The notes under the pieces: model-generated
Seen by the model: the letters and a program-made list of their open reading frames with translations, nothing else
The model's database searches: none
Told to the model about the DNA's origin: nothing
DNA from: Amorphochlora amoebiformis
Taxonomy: Eukaryota > Cercozoa > Chlorarachniophyceae
Reading direction: 5' to 3'
NCBI GenBank assembly: GCA_054601695.1
Contig: BAAHQB010000179.1
Location: 310,001-374,000 of the forward strand
DNA: 64,000 nt
Position numbers and translations under genes: made by a program
Shown: piece by piece, positions 1 through 64,000 of the stretch
Position numbering within the stretch: position 1 is the stretch's first letter
Layout: every line of letters begins with the position of its first letter

Positions 1-413
1 CCTCCCTACCCCTCCCCCTACCCCCACCTCGACAACCCCGACCCGATGCTGAGCGATACGCCCCAGTATGTTCTAGTTCTTTGAGTTTAACTGTGGATCC
101 GGACCTGGACACCATTAAGGACACAGTTCCGGGTCTAGGCCTTCCTTCTCTGGCAAATCGATTCTAATTAATGAAGATAATTGTAAAAAAGAAATTATAA
201 TACGCTAGTTTGCTGGAGTTCCTCATGTAGTCCTACCCCTGCGCGTATCGCTTACCCTACGTACTGACTACCCTACTGCTACCCGACCCTGACACCCTGA
301 CCCGGACCCGACCCCGACCCCCACACCAACACCATCTCTAGTCTTCTTCCGCGACCCCTACCCTTAGCGTACCATACTTACTTTTACCTGTACCGCTTAG
401 CCCTATCTCTAAG
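1..413. other. Left-edge sequence, no assigned gene
   Basis: This stretch is C-rich and not TA-rich. An open plus-strand frame runs from the left edge to a stop at 165-167 and reads like ordinary protein near its end (contains DPDLDTIKDT), so it could be the last exon of another gene or an unrecognised exon of the TPR-like gene that follows. Bases 200-360 are rich in CCCGACC/CCCTAC units and may be decayed CCCTAA-type repeat. The first convincing splice acceptor is CTAAG at 409-413, directly before the exon at 414. Confidence 0.3.
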
Positions 414-8408
<7,995 letters not shown>

Positions 8409-8868
8409 ATCATAGCTTTGTGCGAATGTACTAGATGTATCAGCGCACTTTTCAACTTGTTGATATCATGAAGGTAAATACCCAGTACAAATTAATTAAA
8501 GCTGTTCACACTGCGACATAATTATATAATGATGGTGCGTACGTGCCAACCGTTACTCAGAAATAGAAGGCCGCAAAAAAAGTATACATAAATATAATAT
8601 GAGCATGCCAGGATAAGTACTATGCTGGAATTATACAATACAAGATTATCACAGAATATAACATGTACTATACTATCTAGACTATGACCCAGTGAATTCA
8701 TAGATCGCTAATACGCGTACTAATTTCGCGGTGCTAGATGTAATTTCCATATAATTTCCATATACATATATATTTAGTGGATCTCGTGGAAGTACAACAA
8801 AATTGACGCCTTATTATCAGGATCCAACTCAATTCAAACATGATTCACATAAATATACTAAAACGCCC
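8409..8868. other. Tail-to-tail intergenic region
   Basis: AT-rich, non-repetitive sequence lies between the stop of the plus-strand TPR-like gene and the stop of the minus-strand EF-hand gene. It presumably holds both 3' UTRs. An AATTAATTAAA stretch near 8490 is the only polyadenylation-like motif noticed. I see no further gene. Confidence 0.5.
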
Positions 8869-9858
8869 CTACGCTTTTTGACTTAAACCCTTCACGCACT
8901 GCGCAAACTCGGAGAATTCCACTTTTCCATTCCCGTCCCCATCCAAAGCGCCCCACACTGAATTGATTACGTTCGCCTTTGGACGTCTGCCCTCACGCCT
9001 AAGCACCTCCTTCATTGAGCTTCGAGAGAAATTCTCCTTCTCCCTCTCCGAAGTGAATTTGTGAAACATTTCTTTGGTCTTAAGTTCGGCAAGGCGTGGT
9101 GTTATGGGCAGGTTGACGTTGGCAGTCCCGAAGAGGACCTGGCTCATCTCGTTTTGGTCTTGAGGGAGGGCAGAAGGGGAAGTAGGGGCAGCAGGGGCAG
9201 GAGCAGAGGCGAGGGTGGAGGTATCGGCGGCAGCTTCTTCCATTGGGGCAGGGGTGGGGCCCGAGTTGACTCCCACAGTTGAACTTCTCACATTTTGGTC
9301 TCCAACATTTTTGTCGCCCTCTGCTTCTTCCATTGGTTCTGCAAGCGGCACATGCGTAGATTGGATGATCGGAGGCTGGGTGTTGTCAATCTTGGGCGAA
9401 TCCGAAGACTTCGCGGTGGGGTCCAAGTTGATTGTCGAGCCACGGAGGGCAGACAGGCGATAGGACTTGCGCTCACCCCGGGGCTTCGCGAAAAGCCACG
9501 CAAGTTTCGGCGCGGAGACATTTTTTTTTTTCCTCCACACCTTCTTGATCGTCTTAACCTTGAATTTCTTCAGGTCTTTGCGCAGAGCGTGCAGGCGGGC
9601 CGACTTCTTCGGACCTGGGGCCGGGGAGAAATACCAGGCGGGGATGGTGCGGGTTGGGGTGATGAACTTTCCCATGATCGGCTTATGGTCTGATGGTTTG
9701 TGGCTTGGTTGGTAGATGATTGGAGCGCGCTGCAACAACGCAACGGCCATGGCTTGGGGGAAGGCATTACGGGATGTTGTTACCTGTTGATTTCGTCTAA
9801 TACCAGCCCCCATCAGACTCCTGGAATCAGATTGGTCAAACCGATCAAAGCGTGACAT
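8869..9858 (-). CDS. EF-hand protein, intronless, 329 aa
   Basis: A single open frame starts at the ATG at 9858-9856 (context ACCATGT). The frame also stays open upstream to a GTG at 9885, but no ATG lies there. The N-terminal third is basic (a lysine-rich cluster near residues 90-125, including VWRKKKN), followed by a Pro/Ala/Glu-rich, probably disordered middle. The C-terminus carries a helix-loop-helix pair: a degenerate first hand around RSSMKEVLRREGR, then a canonical 12-residue calcium loop, DGDGNGKVEFSE, at about residues 306-317. Asp/Asp/Asn ligands at positions 1/3/5 and Glu at 12 imply calcium binding. I cannot name the family. It is the only intronless gene here and is base-compositionally unlike the TA-rich surroundings. 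It shares a 141-bp upstream region with the transportin gene. Confidence 0.85.
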   Translation of the reverse strand: MSRFDRFDQSDSRSLMGAGIRRNQQVTTSRNAFPQAMAVALLQRAPIIYQPSHKPSDHKPIMGKFITPTRTIPAWYFSPAPGPKKSARLHALRKDLKKFKVKTIKKVWRKKKNVSAPKLAWLFAKPRGERKSYRLSALRGSTINLDPTAKSSDSPKIDNTQPPIIQSTHVPLAEPMEEAEGDKNVGDQNVRSSTVGVNSGPTPAPMEEAAADTSTLASAPAPAAPTSPSALPQDQNEMSQVLFGTANVNLPITPRLAELKTKEMFHKFTSEREKENFSRSSMKEVLRREGRRPKANVINSVWGALDGDGNGKVEFSEFAQCVKGLSQKA

Positions 9859-9999
9859 GGTGCGTGACACTATACCGGAACCCACATCCGGACAGGACCC
9901 ACGGAACCCAATGATTCCACCGATAAATTAACATATATTTCCCTCCGAGGAAATCTTTGCGGCTCCGACCGAGAGGAGACCCGAGCGGCTGCTGACACT
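9859..9999. promoter_or_regulatory. Bidirectional promoter, EF-hand gene / transportin
   Basis: Only 141 bp separate the two divergent start codons. The sequence is not repetitive; it has CCGG-rich segments flanking an AT-rich centre (AAATTAACATATATTTCC, about 9926-9943). No canonical TATA element is assigned. Shared regulation is inferred from the geometry. Confidence 0.55.
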
Positions 10000-31714
<21,715 letters not shown>

Positions 31715-33579
31715 CCTAAACCCTAACTGACCTCAAACTTAACCCTAATGACTCTAACTCCAACCCCATACCCCCAAACAGCACTATAGCCCCATAATGC
31801 GGAGGAGTCAATGGTCCTCGGACTACGACATGCTGAATAATCTGATCCTAACCCTGACCATAACCCTAACAGGTATCCAACCGATATCGTATATAGCCTA
31901 GCCTCTTGCTTCCTTTGGGTTATTGAAAAGTAGCCGAAAAATAAGAGGTAATGATTATTATTATTTATTGTTATTAATATTATTATTATTATTAAGTAGT
32001 AGGGAAAAACGTCAATTATTATTGTTATTATCATCATTACTATTTATGAAAATAGAAGTAAATTTCCCACTAGATTGGGGTAAATTGGCATTTTGTGTTT
32101 TTTTTGTTGGGAGAACTTTTGTACTCATAAACGTTTTTTGTGCTTCCGAGTCATTTTTTTTTTTTTTTGCTATTTGTTTTTGTTCGATAAATGTCAATCT
32201 AAGGTGAAGAAAAAAAAAGACACAAAAACAAGAAAAAGGAGAAATACAAAAATCGGAAAAACGTAGCCTTTTTCCGACTATACTTATTTAAATTTACAAG
32301 TATATACATACATTTATATATATATATATATATATAATATATATATACATATATATATATAGGAGAGCGTACAAATATATATATATATATAGATATACAG
32401 CATGTTTATAATATTATACTGACCGAAGTATATGTGTGGCAAACATGTAATGCACGATACGTCTCATATGTGAGAAGATTTCTGGGTTGTTGGTAGCAAA
32501 ATTACTGTGCAAGCGTTATCCAGGCCGTTTTCGTTTTTGTGTAAGCCGTCTTAATATTGCTTGATTTTTTTTTTTTTTCCACAACTGTAACAACTCTTCT
32601 GGTTAACTTCAACTTCAGAGAGAGTGTGTTCCTCATCCATCCATCCATCCATCGAACTTTTTTCTTTTTTTTTTCTCGAATAATCTCAAACCCTCATGTC
32701 AATGGAAAGGTTCAGTCCTTATTTTTCCAGTTCAATCTGAATAATAAAAATATGCAAATTAACAGGAAGAGGAGAAAAAAAGCCCTTCATAAGCAAAAAA
32801 AATTAGCTAGTAGTCTTTATTTAGAGTAGTAGGAATTGGTAGGTAAATATTTCTATTTTCTCTCTTCAACTCTAGAACCCCTTCCCGCTCTCGAACTCTC
32901 GTATTTAGTAGCAGTGAGTACCTCGGTCTTCTCTCCCCCTCCCTCCATCTCTCTCTCGTCAGTCGACGAATGAATTTCGGAGGTAGACAACTAGGTTTGT
33001 CCATTTTAGTAGAATAGATAGACCGTCAAGTGCAAACTTTGAAAGCTCTAAAAGCTGCGCCGCATCTAGTACAAGCCTAGAGTACATTTACATGCATGGC
33101 CTGGCTGTTTTTATGTAGATCGATATGCATGACTCTCGCAAGTCTCCGTCATTTATAATCCATGCCAGTATCTATCTAGATCCCTCATACACCCAGCACA
33201 CGCGCCCACGATAAACCAACTAATCACCATAGCACATCATCATTAGGAGTAGCATTAACAGATTAATTAACTAGATTAATCATGAAATACTAGAGTAGTA
33301 CTAGTCTAGTAATCTAGGTCATATATCTAGTATATATATGTGCACGTAGATGATATCAAGGATACACGTTCTAGTATCTACTAGATCTAGACTGTGTACA
33401 TATATACTCAGATATATATGTACCTACAAAATTTATATTTATATATATATATATATATATACTATGATCTAGATGATACTATTATATATCTCTAGTATCT
33501 AGATATACCCGCAATTACTATTTCTAGATATCTAGGATTGTTATATTGCGATGTCCATTGAAATTGGAAAAATACTATA
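31715..33579. other. Tail-to-tail intergenic region with one dispersed element
   Basis: This region lies between the stop codons of transportin and the RING/TRAF/Tudor gene. A degenerate CCCTAA tract starts at the transportin stop. A dispersed-element copy lies at about 31770-31870, in plus orientation with core variants (CATAATGCGGAGGAGTC, GGACTACGACATGC). TTA/TTG-rich and T-rich sequence follows to about 32800, then mixed unique sequence with a CCATCCATCCAT run near 32637-32653. I see no splice-compatible exon or tRNA. Confidence 0.55.
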
Positions 33580-40839
<7,260 letters not shown>

Positions 40840-41341
40840 TATCTTTGCACCTGCATCATCAAGGTAAAATTCCACGTCAGTTCTCTTTCAAGATCCTTAT
40901 ACAGTGCTCCTTACCCGCGTAATCTCCCCCGACCCGGACACGCGGCCTGGGGATTTTCTGGGAAGTCCTATTTCGAAAAAAACCGGGATTCTATATGAAT
41001 ACCGGGATTCAATTATGAATCCCCCGGATTTCGTGGTTATTCACGGGGTTTGAAATATTCGAGTCCCCACCGGAGATCCTCTAAGGAAGGCGGCGCGTGG
41101 ATCCCGCAAGGTCCGGCGAGGTCCGGCAAGGTCCCGCGTGCTGTGCTGTGTAGGCTACGGCAGAGTTCCAGTGGTCTACATTTGTGATCCTTTTGTTTCC
41201 ATCTTGGTAATCTCGGATGGGCTGTGTTAGGGCCTAATTCTCGTCCGATTGTGAAAGATTGCTACCGTATCAGATTGCGGGAGACTGTGGAATTGGGCGC
41301 AGATTTCGATTAGCCGTATCTGATTGGGAGTCTAGGGGAAT
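40840..41341. promoter_or_regulatory. Bidirectional promoter, RING/TRAF/Tudor gene / TAF5
   Basis: A GC-richer 502-bp region separates the two start codons. It contains three spaced ACCGGGATTC/CCCCGGATTT units (about 40981-41035), three GGTCCGGC/GGTCCCGC units (about 41110-41140), and two GCCGTATCTGATTG/ACCGTATCAGATTG units (about 41263 and 41312). These look like repeated factor-binding sites; no factor is assigned. Confidence 0.55.
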
Positions 41342-47563
<6,222 letters not shown>

Positions 47564-48315
47564 CCTGATTTAGCAAACAACAGAGATAGTTGAGCATGTA
47601 TAATGGCTCTCGACAAAAAAAAATTCAAGGAGCATAAAGTTTCGAATTACCAGTAATCACAAGTACACGTACGCGCGCGTAGACTATATAGCAATTGTAG
47701 ATTTAGATAAATAAATTTTCATCGGATGGTTCATGAATCATGATCATCGTGACATATAACTATCGGTGGCCGCTTGATTTCAATGACTATACTCTAGATA
47801 CTCTAGATATATACATATACTAGCTACAATCTAGCAATATCTTGTTGGAATATACATGACTTGGGACTAGTATTGTAATAGTCTAGCTAGATAGTGTTGT
47901 GCATGTGAAATTGTGACTCTTATTACATGTACAAATTTGCAAAAAAGTAAAGTTTATTGTAAGCAAAGAAATAAGTTGAACCAACCCATGATTTTTACTT
48001 CCAACGTATAATTGCCGTCGACTGGCAGCTACTAGAGCTCTAGCAAATTGTACGCCTCGACCGGAAGCTATTCTAAATGCAGATTCTGGGGCGCACCACA
48101 GCTGGAGTGGCCACCACACAGACCATTAATACCCGACATGAGACGAACAAACACTAGGCTTCGTACAGACATCAAACTATACAATATTCAGAATTTCATA
48201 CTACCCCCTCTCGCAATCACCCACCCCGAGGCTTGAGATACTCCTTACAGTTTTGGCAAGCATTAAAGCGGAATAGATCTCACAAGTCGTACTGACTACT
48301 GGTGAATCTCATCCC
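47564..48315. other. Tail-to-tail intergenic region
   Basis: Unique, moderately AT-rich sequence lies between the TAF5 stop and the stop of the small minus-strand gene. A minus-strand frame at about 47950-48105 (FRIASGRGVQFARALVAAS) is open and preceded by an acceptor-like CCACTCCAG, so it could be a further 3' exon of the neighbouring gene if that gene splices before its stop. I did not include it. Confidence 0.45.
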
Positions 48316-49079
48316 TCAAACCCGTAGTGTTGTGCGCTTGATCTCGTAAGAGTTAGCTTTAATCATATCCTGTGTTCGGCACGCGATAGCTCGGCAGATC
48401 GGAGAACAATATGCCACATCTACACAAACACAACTTTTAAGTATAAAGAGAGAGCATACCGCAGATGAATGGTCAGAGATGTATCTAAATTGACCACAAG
48501 AGGGAGGGTTAACGTTTTTCACTAGAATTGAAATACATCTGGATTTTCACCTCTCGCCATGTATATATTCCGCGAAATCGTTCGCTTACAATGCCTGCAC
48601 GCTGTGTTCAAGCGTAAAGATCATCATATTCAGAAGTAAAGATTCATGCACCCAAAAAGCAAAGGCCCTTCGAATAGCCTACCTTCCTTGACCTCAATCT
48701 TCTTCTGGGAAACTTCAAATGGGAAACCGCTTGCACTTTCATGGGGCAAAAACTCGTTTTCCCCTCGATGGCGCTTGGGAATGGGCATCGTCATCTCTGA
48801 GGGGGCGGGACCCGGAGGGAACTTCGCTACGAGCAATCGGAGGCTCGAAGGGGTCTTCCTCAGCATTTTGACCTCGGGACCTAATTCGCACCGCTTCTTG
48901 TTGTACCTGGTAGAAGATCGGCTATTTATTTTGACTTAATTTCGCCTTAAATCATCCTGATAACAATGTCCCGATTTCTGATGAAATCAACTAAATAACT
49001 ATGAAATTTTTCGATCTTGTACCCTCTCTCATATAGATATTAGATACCACAAGAAGACTCTATATCTACTTAAGATCAT
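48316..49079 (-). CDS. Small hypothetical protein, 119 aa, three exons
   Basis: Exons in transcription order: 49048-49079, 48683-48906, 48316-48419. Phases 2 and 1 are kept, donors are GTATCT and GTAGGC, and the stop is TGA at 48318-48316. The start is MILSRYRVFLWYNKKRC. The middle is Pro/Lys-rich (FPPGPAPSEMTMPIPKRHRG). The C-terminal exon is denser and looks folded (VAYCSPICRAIACRTQDMIK, ending KRTTLRV). The cysteine pattern CxxxC...C is visible but no named domain is. The last codons could instead be an intron start (CGG before GTTTGA), in which case the protein is longer. I do not recognise the family. It is divergently transcribed from the dioxygenase gene across 90 bp. Confidence 0.5.
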
Positions 49080-49169
49080 TCTGTCACTCATAGTGACAGA
49101 ACTTCACGTATTCAGTCACGTCACCCCTAGTGACGGTTCTTCACGTCAGTCACCCATAGTGACACCGCA
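49080..49169. promoter_or_regulatory. Compact bidirectional promoter with three palindromes
   Basis: The 90 bp between two divergent ATGs contain three 15-bp dyads of form GTCAC-N5-GTGAC: 49083-49097 (centre TCATA), 49119-49133 (CCCTA) and 49149-49163 (CCATA), spaced 36 and 30 bp. The CTTCACGT and TTCACGT motifs between them are also repeated. The outer two dyads lie 3 and 6 bp from the two start codons. They are probably binding sites for a dimeric regulator; none is identified. Confidence 0.65.
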
Positions 49170-63847
<14,678 letters not shown>

Positions 63848-63922
63848 CATATATATATATATATAGATATCTATGGGACAGATATGTATATATATATATA
63901 TGTATACATACACATAGATATG

Positions 63923-63963
<41 letters not shown>

Positions 63964-64000
63964 AAATGTATATATGTGTACATATGTACATATACATATA

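Overview
The window is nuclear DNA from a microbial eukaryote (a protist; lineage not resolvable from this sequence). Coding exons are tiny (many 30-100 nt), GC-balanced and codon-regular. Introns are mostly (TA)n microsatellite with some TG/CA, CT/GA, pentamer and hexamer tracts. Interspersed (CCCTAA)n tracts point to TTAGGG-type telomere repeats. Most long open frames in the window are low-complexity translations of TA, CT/GA or CCCTAA repeats and are not genes. I built the gene models by hand: splice sites, phase continuity across every intron, and similarity to remembered families. No alignment or RNA evidence was available.

Layout. (1) 414-8408, plus: the 3' part of a TPR-like gene, at least 15 exons, 5' end unresolved. 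(2) 8869-9858, minus: an intronless EF-hand protein, tail-to-tail with gene 1 and head-to-head (141 bp) with gene 3. (3) 10000-31714, plus: a complete transportin (karyopherin beta-2), 44 exons, 885 codons, in 21.7 kb. (4) 33580-40839, minus: a 13-exon, 877-codon protein combining RING, TRAF-type zinc fingers, a coiled coil and two Tudor-like barrels. (5) 41342-47563, plus: TFIID subunit TAF5, 12 exons, 721 codons, head-to-head with gene 4. (6) 48316-49079, minus: a small 119-codon protein of unknown family. (7) 49170 to beyond the right edge, plus: a 2-oxoglutarate/Fe(II) dioxygenase of the isopenicillin-N-synthase-like family with a signal peptide, at least 18 exons, separated from gene 6 by a 90-bp promoter holding three palindromes.

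The gene products are mostly nuclear housekeeping factors (nuclear import, TFIID transcription, a probable chromatin-linked ubiquitin ligase) and show no obvious shared pathway. The regular alternation of head-to-head and tail-to-tail pairs suggests shared bidirectional promoters.

The most unusual biology is in the introns. (a) Short pieces of exon edge, 15-60 bp and including the splice site, are copied one to eight times inside the adjoining intron ('exon-edge echoes'), once inverted. (b) A dispersed element with a conserved core of roughly 60-110 bp ends in (CCCTAA)n and recurs in introns of several genes and once in an intergenic region. Its telomere-like repeat can run exactly to the 5' or 3' splice site, so introns begin GTAACCCTAACC or end CTAACTAG. 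(c) A tRNA-derived SINE-like family has two clear copies. (d) Several other satellites (11-bp units, TA, CT) also abut splice sites directly.
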